From positions 44,820,598-44,884,597 of the forward strand of contig CM043962.1 of assembly GCA_014529385.2 (NCBI GenBank): a stretch of DNA of 64,000 bases, read 5' to 3'. A program made the position numbers and the translations under genes. The DNA is from Adiantum capillus-veneris (taxonomy: Eukaryota; Streptophyta; Polypodiopsida; Polypodiales; Pteridaceae). This document shows, in pieces, positions 52,901 to 61,993 of the stretch. Within the stretch, counting starts at the first letter, position 1, and the number at the start of each line of letters is the position of its first letter. The notes beneath the pieces are model-generated. The model worked only from the letters and a program-made list of their open reading frames with translations. It was not told the DNA's origin and did not search any database.

Positions 52901-53177
52901 TGTTTAGTTTTTGACCTTTCCAACGGTTTATGCATTTGATTATATTACAATTTAATGTTTATTACTGAAAAATGGTTTAGATTTTTGTTACCAATCAATT
53001 TGTCTGTCTACAACTGCATATGCTTTTTATTTGTATATGAGAATGCAATTACTGTGCCAATTTTGTTTGATTTTGTAGTGTTGACTGAAGAAGGCTAAGG
53101 ACACTGATCTCAAAAGCTCTTCCAACTCGTTGAACGAGCTTCAACTCAATAGCTTCCGAGGACGGAATCTACATCAG
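49976..53177 (+). other. Gypsy-B1 3' non-coding region, possible embedded LTR
   Basis: No credible gene in 3.2 kb. At 49976 TGTTTGCTGACATCC follows a polypurine-like tract, and a TATA-like GTATATATAAAGCC lies at 50056; this could be an LTR start of another element. At 51311-51612 nine ATTGG/CCAAT words cluster. The last 120 bp before the LTR (AGCTTCCGAGGACGGAATCTAC) resembles the tail of gypsy elements. Confidence 0.5.
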
Positions 53178-53188
53178 GAAGGGGGGCA
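53178..53188 (+). promoter_or_regulatory. Polypurine tract of Gypsy-B1
   Basis: GGAAGGGGGGCA (53177-53188) directly precedes the 3' LTR start TGTTAACCC. Confidence 0.85.
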
Positions 53189-53766
53189 TGTTAACCCTCA
53201 TGCACATTCCTATCACCTACGATAAACATCGTATTATTTATTTGGTAGAGTCAGGTACCGGGCTTGTCGGTCCAATAGGAATGGTTAAGTGTGATCACCG
53301 ATGAGAGGCGCACTCTAAAACTGGAACCTAATGTTTGGGTAAGATTGGCTAAGTGTGGGCGCCCAAGTGTGAACGAGCTCATATAAAAGTCAATCTTAAC
53401 CTAAAATACCTTATTCTTTCATTTGTGCAATTTAAGAGTGCTCTTGCTCCATCTCCATCTTCTTCTTCTTCATTTCCTTGTGTGTGTGTGTGTGTATGCA
53501 TGAGAGAGAGAGAGTGTGTGTGGGTGGGTGATCGAGCATTGCGATGACGGCATGGTGGCGGTGAAGCGGTTGAGCGTGGCGCAGTGGTGGCTCCTTCTTC
53601 TTCGCGGCGAGGAAACCTCCACGAAGGCGAGCGTAGGGCGGTGAGTGACACACCCTTGCTCTCTTGAGTTTGCTAGATTAGTCTAGTTGTATGCTTGGAG
53701 CCATTTGTGGCTCACACATAGTGTATCGGCAAGTCCTTGCATTGACACGTGCGATAGACGCGCACA
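53189..53766 (+). mobile_element. 3' LTR of Gypsy-B1
   Basis: 578 bp, TGTTAACCCTCATGCAC to GACGCGCACA, TATAAAA at 53382-53388 and GGTGAGT at 53640-53646. It is about nine-tenths identical by eye to the 5' LTR over the first 270 bp and lacks the 44-bp duplication. It is closer to the 5' LTR than to the B2 LTR. Confidence 0.92.
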
Positions 53767-53776
53767 CTTGTCTTTC

Positions 53777-54077
53777 TGTTAACCCTCATGGCTCACACAC
53801 ACCCTATCACCTACGACAAACGCCTTATTATTTATTGAGTAGAATCAAGCACTGGGCTTGTCGATCCAATAGGAAAAGGGTAGAGTGATCGCCGATGAGA
53901 GGCGCACTCTAACTGGAACACACAAGGGTTAGTTGGCTAAGCATGGGCGCCCAAATGTGAATGGGGCGAGCTCATATAAAAGTCACCTAAACCTAAAATT
54001 GAGTCATTCTCTCATTTGTGCAATAGAAGAGTGCTCTTGCTCCAGCTCCATCTCCATCTTCTTCTTCTTCACCTCCT

Positions 54078-54109
<32 letters not shown>

Positions 54110-54376
54110 AGAGAGGGAGAGAGAGAGAGTGTGTGTGGGCAATCGAGCATTACGAAGGCACGACGGCGGCAGCAAAGCGGTTGAGCGTGGCGAAGCGGCG
54201 TCTCCTTCTTCTTCGCGGCAAGAAATCCTTCATGGCGACAAGCGCAGGGAGGTGAGTGACACACCCCTGCTCTCTGTGAGCTTGCTAGGCCTGCTAGTTG
54301 TGTGCTTGCAGCCTTCGTGGCTCGCACACGGTGCTCGGCAAGTCCCTAGCTCCGACACGTGCGGCAAACGCACACA
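53777..54376 (+). mobile_element. 5' LTR of Gypsy-B2
   Basis: 600 bp, starts TGTTAACCCTCATGGCTCAC and ends CGCACACA before the PBS. TATAAAA at 53975-53981, TG and GA microsatellites at 54077-54129, GGTGAGT at 54251-54257. Confidence 0.92.
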
Positions 54377-54399
54377 TTTTTGGTGCCGTTGCCGGGAAG
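54377..54399 (+). promoter_or_regulatory. Primer-binding site for tRNA-Asp (Gypsy-B2)
   Basis: TTTTTGGTGCCGTTGCCGGG and the next bases match the complement of the tRNA-Asp 3' end at 16 of 18 positions. Confidence 0.85.
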
Positions 54400-55432
54400 T
54401 TGCCCCGCACCAAGCTTCGGGAAGCACTTTGTGGTACCCTGTGGAGTCACTAAGCTTAAGTAGGAAGGAAGAAAGAGAAGCCTGGTGACTGTGTGCGCAG
54501 ATCTTGTGTACATTTGCAAGAGTTTTGTGTTGTGGGTTAGTGTACGAAAGGTCTATTTATTTGCACAATCTATTATAGTTCTGTTGCAGCTCACACAGTT
54601 CTGTTTGAGCTCACAGCAAGTTTGCACATTTCGATTTTTGCTTACAGTTCGGTTCAGCACAGTCAATTCAGTTCGTTTTCGGTACATCTAGTCCAGTTTG
54701 TGTTCTACACAGTCGGAACGGCTCAGATCTGGTTTGCACAATCCTGTTATCTGTACTTAGTTCAGTCCAGTGCGCAGCAGTTTCACGCCCCACAGATCAG
54801 TACGTTTACGTCAACATTATCTTCAAAAAATAGAAAATTAGAAAAATAGAAAAAAATCAATTGTTAATTTTTTTATAAAAAAAGCTTTTCTTTGGGGCGA
54901 GGTCTCATGTGCAAGGCTCTCTTGTGAGGGGAATATTTATTTCCACAAAAAAAAATTAGTTGTAAGTTTTTCCCAAAAAGATAGATCGTGATCGGGATCA
55001 TTTGATGAGCTTGAGCTTGAGCTTGGGCTTGGGCTTGGTCTTATGATATGAGGTAAATGCTATTCACTATATATAGGCTAGTGCTCAAGTGAAAGGAGAA
55101 AGCATGTTGGGCAAAGCCTTCACCTTTCTCTCCACAAGTCACCCTTCAACTTTCTATTTTAAGCCATGTGCCCAAGTAGAAACTAGGAGAAATTGACTGT
55201 TTTAGGGACTTTGGGAGCTTCTGATAGTCAAACAGTGTTCTGTAAAGTGCGCCTAGATCTCCTAAGCGATACGCTCGTTTTGAGCTATCGTACGTCCCAA
55301 TCCGTTTTTTGAACCTCAAAAAACATCAAAAACAAAAAAAAATCAAGTAGAAAACGAGGTGCAAAACACCCACAAAACAAAGCAAGTAACCTTTGAGGGT
55401 ACTTGCCGACACTTGTAGGGCACCCAAATCAC
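54400..55432 (+). other. Gypsy-B2 leader
   Basis: Non-coding and rich in CAG(T)TT words around 54590-54790. A short tandem array of GAGCTT and GGGCTT hexamers lies at 55006-55039. The end matches the B1 leader. Confidence 0.6.
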
Positions 55433-56569
55433 ATGTATCTACGCTCTGGTCGTGTGCTAGAGTCCGAACAACTAGCTAGTGCTTTGATTTACGGGGGTAC
55501 CCACTATCCTTCCACGCTAGGGTCTACGCCCTCGGCGGGGACCCAAGGTAGTGCAACCCAAGACCCAAATATAGCGGCTAGCGACTCTTCCTCTGACTAC
55601 GATATTATGGAAGATCATCTTACACAAAGCCTCGGGGGAACAAATGAAACCATACCTAGCTGGGCCCAACAACCTGGAACTAGTGTTTTTAGCCGTTTGA
55701 TGGAAACTTTTAGTAGAGCTGCGCGCTCTGAACCTACGGCTAGTGAAGTAAACGAAGGGGTTGGAGAAGTAGAATCACCATTCACATCTCCTGTAGACCC
55801 CACACTCCCTCAGAGTGTCCACATGGACATTTTACCTACCTCATTTAATGAGGGCCCTACCGAGCTACCACCTTCCAAAGTCGCCTCTAAGGTAGCGGTG
55901 ACTAAAAGTCAAAACATGGGAAGCAACATTGCATCCACCTCACGGCAACCCTCTAGTACACCAAGTTTGGACGGGGTATTTCTCAATGAAAATTGGAAAT
56001 ATGACCTACACACGGAGACTTTGACCGACCTATACATGGGCTACACATACCATGTGGGTTGGTTAGAAGTTGTACAATCCACATCTAGTGCCACTAGTCT
56101 AGAGGAACAACAACACATGATCTGCAATGTCATCCATAGAATTATCCAGTCCGAGAGGCAAAATCGAGGAATGAACATACCTTCGACGGGTCCTATGCGA
56201 TTTTTAGACACGAGCAAAGGGAAACAACCCACTCTGTCACAAATGGAGACTCCCCCAGTGAGTCCCATCGATCCCCCAGATGTTGTTTCGCCAGGGGTCT
56301 CAATGCAATCTGAGCCCACAAGTGATAGCTTTACTTTTCCAAGTCTAGCTCATCTTTCCCTTGATGACACCACGGCTACCATGCCTACCCCAATTATGGG
56401 CATGCCGAGAAACACACCATGGACCTCATTTGTTATTAAAGCACCACTACATGGTAGCTCAATGCCTGCAACAGTACCTACAAGTGTGTACCAATCGTAT
56501 GCACCTATGGGTCATCACACTCATGTAGTCCCTACCCCTCCCATTGTTTCAACTACCTATGCTTCATAA
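55433..56569 (+). pseudogene. gag: Gypsy-B2 gag, N-terminal part
   Basis: The ATG at 55433 opens MYLRSGRVLESEQLAS, matching the MNLRSGK start of Gypsy-A; frames beginning earlier use TTG. It contains an acidic-serine patch (SDSSSDYDIMEDH), a helix-like FSRLMETFSRAARSE, and a conserved block (NENWKYDLHTETLTDLYMGY, VGWLEVVQSTSS, MICNVIHRIIQSERQNRG) shared with B1. A Pro/Thr-rich tail follows. It ends at TAA 56567-56569, where B1 has CAA. Then the frame shifts before the capsid core. It probably precedes the capsid as a matrix-like region, which is inference. Confidence 0.8.
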
Positions 56570-56700
56570 CCACAATACCCAAGTTCTCATTTCCATGGGA
56601 CTATACCGGCTAGCATTAGCATGTCACATCCGACGTTTGCTATGCCTAGGGCCACTCATATGAACTATGGACCACCACATGGCACAACATCTTACCCAAC

Positions 56701-58239
56701 ATGGAACCCAAGGGCTTCCTATGCGCCAAGCCCAATGCCAATACCTACTCCACATGTAGTCTCTGGAGCGCCTTCACCCACGTACCTGCTCACTTAGATG
56801 ACTTGGCAACATTTGCTCAAGCTATTGGTCGATCTATTGCTAAGAATATGCATAACATGCCTAATAGAGAGCCTAGAAGTAAGGCAGTACAAATAGCCAA
56901 GCTCACACAAAAATTTAGTGGAGACGGGGATGTGAGAAAGCATATCGAAGTGTTTGAAAAAATATGCGATTCTCTAGGAGAACACAATGACCTACATAAG
57001 AGCAATGCTTTAAGCCTAACCTTAAGTGGAAAGGCTGGGGATTGGTATAGAACCCTAAGGGTGGAAGAAAAAACGATTTACCCTACTCTTAGGAGACTGT
57101 TCTTAAAAGAATACATACGAGAGGGAGTGCTTTGGGGTGTAGCCTCTCAGCTCCAGAAAGCCCAATGAGAGGAAGGAGAGTCGGTGAGAGACTTTATAAG
57201 TCTCTTGAAGCATTTGAATTCTCGTTGTAATCCAAATGAGCGCTTCAACAATAACCAATTTCTTGATAGATTCATTATTAGGGGGTTACGACATGAGGAT
57301 ATCTACAATGGCCTAGTCATTAGAGGTATCACCACTTGGAAAGCAGTCACCACCAATGCGATCCAATTGGAGGATAATTTAATGATTCAAGGAGAAAGAG
57401 TGTATGTTGAGACTAAATCTATTAGCTCGCAAGCATCAGGGCATCAACCAATGACCCTAAAGCCTATTGCTAAGGAGCCAAAGATATCTGAGATGACTTT
57501 AGCAAATCTCACAAAGGCTATTCAAGAGAGTCTTAGAGATAATCGTGCTCCACAAAACAATCATATGTATCCAAGAAGGGAGCAGCACTGGTGCTCAGTA
57601 TGCTATGGACCGCATAGTACCAGTGAATGCCCTACTTTTAGAGTAAAATTCAATGGGAACTGCAATGCCTGTGGGAGGTATGGTCATCAAGCTAAGGATT
57701 GCATAGTATTTAAGCGTGCAATGGCCAATAGACCAACCTTAGCATGGACAGACACACCTCGAGTGCCTGCCTTGATGCCGGCCCCACCTCTTGAACAAAC
57801 AACACAACACATGGTCCCTAGGGCCCAAAATGTTGTTCAAACAACACCCTTACCACCTCCAGTGCTAGGACCGCAACCACCACATCCGAGAATCACTTCT
57901 GTGAATCAAGTGGGTTGTGAGTCATCTATTTCTGGTTTGGAAGGCTATGAGGAAGATATAGATCCTAATATCGCCTATGGGATGGATGTGCTTGAAGAAA
58001 GTCCACAATACTACATGGAGGACTATTGGGGACAAGTCAAACCTGTATATCAAGTAGCTGCTCTTGCGGCAAGAGGCCAAAATATCAATTACACCGCTAA
58101 GAGACCACCTCTTCAATGCTATGAGTGTGGAGGTCCACATCGTGTAGCCGAGTGTCCTATTAGGCTACAAAATAACGCCACACTAATGCAAACCAATCAA
58201 GCTAGCATGTCTTTAATGCCGATACTCATGTGTAATTGA
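56701..58239 (+). pseudogene. gag: Gypsy-B2 gag capsid core and zinc-knuckle array
   Basis: The retrotransposon gag core: HLDDLATFAQAIGRSIAKNM, HIEVFEKICDSLGEHNDLHK, LSGKAGDWYRTLRVEEKTIY and, after TGA 57166-57168, VRDFISLLKHLNSRCNPNER. Then LRHEDIYNGLVIRGITTW. Zinc knuckles follow: CSVCYGPHSTSEC (X3 spacing), CNACGRYGHQAKDC (classical X4 spacing), CYECGGPHRVAEC (X3) and, across TGA 58237-58239, a fourth with CGIDHLVAQC. A Pro-rich spacer divides the second and third. Both TGA codons correspond to CGA or CAA in the B1 copy. Without these changes gag would be open. Confidence 0.87.
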
Positions 58240-58377
58240 TGTGGCATAGATCATTTGGTTGCCCAATGTCCAAATAATCCAAATGCACCGAAGATCACGC
58301 CATTAAATTTGATTGAAGTTACCAAGAAGCCATCACCAAGCACACCCGTGGTACCAATAAACGTACTCACATGATCG

Positions 58378-59625
58378 ATGCTCCAAAAACAAAATTATAT
58401 TCTTGAGGAAAGAGACACGGCATCAATTGCCCAATCTCAAAAAAAGAAGAAAACACGAAGAAAGAGATCGCAAAAAGCAACAAAATCAGACCCCATTTCA
58501 AAGACCAACATAGGGACTAGTGATGACCCCGTCTATATGAACGACGTTGAAGAAGATTCTGATTCAGGTGAAACCATGGAGACCAAAACGACCACTAACA
58601 TAGAAACCAACAAGGAAGATTTTCATGAGCCACAATGGCCAGGATCCAAAAAGAAGATAAGAACTTACCCAAACCCTACAGAGGAGATTGAGCGAGTCAA
58701 GCATTTAAGGATTTTGGTAGAAGATACCCAAAGGGATCTAGAAACAGCACCTAAGAAGATCCAGATTACAAACACCGTGTTCCCTACGCAACAACAACCT
58801 CACCAAGTCCATAGACCCTTGAACATACCTAGTGTCATCCAAGAAGAAAGTGACGTAAAGTCATGGGACAGTGGGCGTACTCACTTCTTGATGGAAAGAA
58901 TGTTTACAGAGGGACTACCTGATCCTATCGAAGAAATGGAGATCCCATCTTCCCCACGTCAAGGGACTCAAGGCCAAAAGGTGTCGTTAAACATTGCCAA
59001 ATTGATGGATTTCATGTCTTCAGAAGTTAGAACCACCATCATGTCCAAACTATATAAAGACCCCGAGCTAGTCTCAGCCCTTCAAGCCTTCCTCAATGGA
59101 GAACTGATGTTTGGGCTACCACAATTTGCACAGATGGATGGAGCTGGGGAGATGCCCATAGAGGAGGAACACTTAGATCCACAACCCAACCTAAATGAGA
59201 ACCTTGTGGTAGAAATACCTATTAACAAGTTGGGACAATACTTTGAGGGTGATGAATCCAATGCGACCATACTAATCACTACTAAGGGATTAACTGTGAA
59301 GGGAATCCTTGATGGTGGCGCTGGGATTAGGATTGTGACTAAAAAATGTTGGGAAACTATGGGAAGACCTCACGTTGCGACCACAACCATAGTAGTGAAG
59401 ATTGCTAATGGGTCTATTGTTAAACCTATTGGGATGCTAGAAGATCTCAAGATCAAGGTCTTTGGACATAAAATAAGAGTTACCTTCATTGTTATGGATT
59501 TCTCCAAGCACACTATGGAATCAGAGATGATCTTAGGACGTCCTTTCATGAGGAAGCAAAAATGGTGCATGACTGGTCTAAAAACCATGTCTACTTGCAA
59601 TTCCCAGATTTTGTTATTCGAGTAG
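58378..59625 (+). CDS. Gypsy-B2 gag end and aspartic protease with DGG box
   Basis: In the same frame as the gag core, after TGA 58372-58374 (CGA in B1). A basic stretch (KKKKTRRKRSQKATKSD) and an acidic one (VEEDSDSGETMET) come first. Then a linker with IAKLMDFMSSEVRTTIMSKL, and the retropepsin: ILDGGAGIRIVTKKCWETMG (DGG at 59311-59319), an inner strand IRVTFIVMDFSKHTMESEMI and LGRPFMRKQKW. The Ser/Thr after the catalytic Asp is Gly, as in B1. The expected continuation after RKQ lies in the -1 register from 59562, and a second shift lies near 59650. Both are shared with B1. Then comes the linker in the RT frame. Confidence 0.85.
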   Translation: MLQKQNYILEERDTASIAQSQKKKKTRRKRSQKATKSDPISKTNIGTSDDPVYMNDVEEDSDSGETMETKTTTNIETNKEDFHEPQWPGSKKKIRTYPNPTEEIERVKHLRILVEDTQRDLETAPKKIQITNTVFPTQQQPHQVHRPLNIPSVIQEESDVKSWDSGRTHFLMERMFTEGLPDPIEEMEIPSSPRQGTQGQKVSLNIAKLMDFMSSEVRTTIMSKLYKDPELVSALQAFLNGELMFGLPQFAQMDGAGEMPIEEEHLDPQPNLNENLVVEIPINKLGQYFEGDESNATILITTKGLTVKGILDGGAGIRIVTKKCWETMGRPHVATTTIVVKIANGSIVKPIGMLEDLKIKVFGHKIRVTFIVMDFSKHTMESEMILGRPFMRKQKWCMTGLKTMSTCNSQILLFE

Positions 59626-60241
59626 ATCTCGTACTGGTAGAGCACATCCCCTAGGAAACAGGTTTATAATTGATCATAGATCTGACAACACAGTTCACTC
59701 GGCCCCATTGCAGTATTGTTACACGTGTAAAGTGGACACTGATGTTGGGGAAGATTCTCCTTATATGGATGTACTACCTGGGATGACTGAGTCGGAAAAT
59801 GTGGATTGGGTCCACCTAGCAGCAACCATAGACACTTGGGGAAATAGGGGGACAACCTGGGTAACACCTGAGGGGGATAAAATACCACCACTTATACCCT
59901 TAAACATGCTAGAAGCAATGCATATAGCTTCTGATGATCTACAAGATGAAAGTTTGACTGGCAATTAAACCAGTAGCGCCTCACAAGACTATAGCCCACA
60001 CAATTTGGGGTCAGAATCATCAATCGAAATTGACTCTGAGGACAAAGAATCTGAGTTAAATCTTAGTGCAAATGTGGGCACAAACCATTCAGGGCCCAGT
60101 GGTAACCTAGATGATAATCTATCCAAGGGAGCAGAAGACACAAGTAGTGATTCATCTAGTGAGTCTTCACTAGAAATCGACCGTAATCGAGAATTAAACA
60201 AGAAGAGTAAGAGATATAAGAGGTGACGATATCGAGAAAAT
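59626..60241 (+). pseudogene. Gypsy-B2 protease-RT linker
   Basis: The frame of RT is open from about 59650 with QYCYTCKVDTDVGEDSPYMD and VDWVHLAATIDTWGNRG, comparable to WTHILATLDVCAIPDG in Gypsy-A. It is cut by TAA 59966-59968 and TGA 60224-60226. The part between is Ser/Asp/Glu-rich (SSDSSSESSLEIDRNRE). No fold was recognised. Confidence 0.65.
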
Positions 60242-61993
60242 GTGCATGCTAGAATAAATGAAAAGAAATCTACCGCAGAATGGCTTAATTATATAGGGGC
60301 ATGTGATGCTCATCGAAAGTTGGTAGATAACTGGGGTGAATACCTTCAAATCATTATGTGGTGTAGTCCACAACCCATTGACATTGCACAACTAGAGGCT
60401 ACAGATAAGCCAAAGTTGAGCCGTACCGTAAGGAGACGACAAAATCGAGAGTTAGCTCAACAACAAAAGGAATCAGAAGTTAAAACACAGTCCATAGAAC
60501 AACAGGACCCCACAGACTTACACCCTGCACCTGAACATTTCAAATCCTATATCACAGAGGAACGTAAGGTTGTGTATACAAAGGCTCAAAGAAAACCTAT
60601 CGATGGTAGCAATGGAGTCTATGATGGTCCAGCGATAGTTAAGGAAATAGAGTTAGCAGACCCAGGAGAACAATCTAAACCTGTCTTCATTGCCCAAGAT
60701 CTGACAGCGACTGAGGAATGTGTACTTAAAGAACTTCTCAAGGAATTCAGGGATATATTTGCCTGGACTTATCATGATATGAAAGGTGTTCCACCTTCCG
60801 TGGTGCAACACACAATCCCTATGAATAGCATGGCTAAACCAGTTCAGCAACGACCCTACCCAATGAATCCTAAATATGCAAAGTTCGTTCAAGAAGAGAT
60901 TGAAAAGCTTGTGGAATGTGGATTCATATACCCTATTGAGCACTCAGAATGGGTGTCTCCAATAGTGATTGTGCCAAAGAAGAATGGGAAACTCAGAGTG
61001 TACGTGGATCTCAAGAAGGTCAATGCCGCCACTAGGAGGGACCATTACCCCTTGCCATATTCAGAACATGTGCTTGAAAGAGTTGCAGGGAAGGAATCTT
61101 ATAGCTTTTTAGATGGGTACTCTGGCTACAATCAAATCACAATTGCGCTAGAGGACCAAGCTAAAACAACCTTTATAACCGAATTTGGAGTGTTCGCATT
61201 TCGTGTTATGGCTTTTGGCTTAACCAATGCCCCGGCTACCTTTCAAAGATTAATAAACATTGCTTTTAGAGAATATTTGAGGGAGTTTTGTGAAGCTTTC
61301 TTAGATGACCTTTGTGTTTATTCCTCTTGGAAAGAACATCTATCATGCTTACGAAAAGTGTTTGAGAAGTGTAGATTGTATCGCATCTCCTTAAACCCTT
61401 TCAAATGCCAATTTTGGGTTAAACATGGAGTCATTTTAGGGCATATAGTGTCCAAAAATGGGATTTCCACAGATGAGAGCAAAATTAAATCCATTGCTGA
61501 ATTACCACCACCTACAAACTATAAAGGAGTTCAAAGGTTCATGGGCCATGTTGGTTATTACCGACGGTTTATTTTAAACTTTGCCGAGATAGCTCGTCCT
61601 TTGTACAAGATTCTTATTGAGTTCCAATGGACTACAGAGTGTGACCATGCTTATGAGTCATTGAAAAAGACCTTGACTAGCGCTCTTATTCTACGAATGC
61701 CCGATTGGAATGTAATTTTTCATGTGCATATTGATGCATCGAACTTTGCTATTGGGTGTGTTCTAGCTCAACCAGGAGAACATAAACTGGACTACCCCAT
61801 TAGCTTTGCAAGTCGTCAGCTGAATGATTCCGAAAGAAACTACACCACTACAGAGCGAGAAGGTTTAGGTATGATTTATGCAGTGAAGAAATTTTGCTAC
61901 TACCTTCTGGCCAACAAGTTTGTGTTCTATGTTGATCATCAAGCCTTGTTGTATCTAGTAAATAAACCTTGTTCCACGGGAAGAATTACATGA
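60242..61993 (+). CDS. Gypsy-B2 reverse transcriptase and RNase H (first part)
   Basis: RT begins near FRDIFAWTYHDMKGVPPSVV. Landmarks: WVSPIVIVPKKNGKLRVYVD, HYPLPYSEHVLERVAGKESY, SFLDGYSGYNQITIALEDQ and FGLTNAPATFQRLINIAFRE. The catalytic box is FLDD at 61298-61309, with both aspartates kept. The thumb (IAELPPPTNYKGVQRFMGHV, GYYRRFILNFAEIARPLY) and RNase H (VHIDASNFAIGCVLAQPGE, YTTTEREGLGMIYAVKKF, YVDHQALLYLVNKP) follow with the D, E and D positions present. TGA at 61991-61993 interrupts the frame where an Arg is expected, and the same frame continues. One codon change would disable only readthrough to integrase. Confidence 0.92.
   Translation: MHARINEKKSTAEWLNYIGACDAHRKLVDNWGEYLQIIMWCSPQPIDIAQLEATDKPKLSRTVRRRQNRELAQQQKESEVKTQSIEQQDPTDLHPAPEHFKSYITEERKVVYTKAQRKPIDGSNGVYDGPAIVKEIELADPGEQSKPVFIAQDLTATEECVLKELLKEFRDIFAWTYHDMKGVPPSVVQHTIPMNSMAKPVQQRPYPMNPKYAKFVQEEIEKLVECGFIYPIEHSEWVSPIVIVPKKNGKLRVYVDLKKVNAATRRDHYPLPYSEHVLERVAGKESYSFLDGYSGYNQITIALEDQAKTTFITEFGVFAFRVMAFGLTNAPATFQRLINIAFREYLREFCEAFLDDLCVYSSWKEHLSCLRKVFEKCRLYRISLNPFKCQFWVKHGVILGHIVSKNGISTDESKIKSIAELPPPTNYKGVQRFMGHVGYYRRFILNFAEIARPLYKILIEFQWTTECDHAYESLKKTLTSALILRMPDWNVIFHVHIDASNFAIGCVLAQPGEHKLDYPISFASRQLNDSERNYTTTEREGLGMIYAVKKFCYYLLANKFVFYVDHQALLYLVNKPCSTGRIT

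Larger units (their letters stand above)
40949..53771 (+). mobile_element. Gypsy-B1, LTR-to-LTR element without RT and integrase
   Basis: The element spans 40954-53766 (12.8 kb) between identical 5-bp duplications CTTGT (40949-40953 and 53767-53771). The order is LTR, tRNA-Asp PBS, leader, gag (interrupted by a nested 2.6-kb element), protease, an unusual tail, about 3 kb without genes, polypurine tract, LTR. RT, RNase H and integrase are absent, so it would need enzymes from a relative such as Gypsy-B2. Confidence 0.9.
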
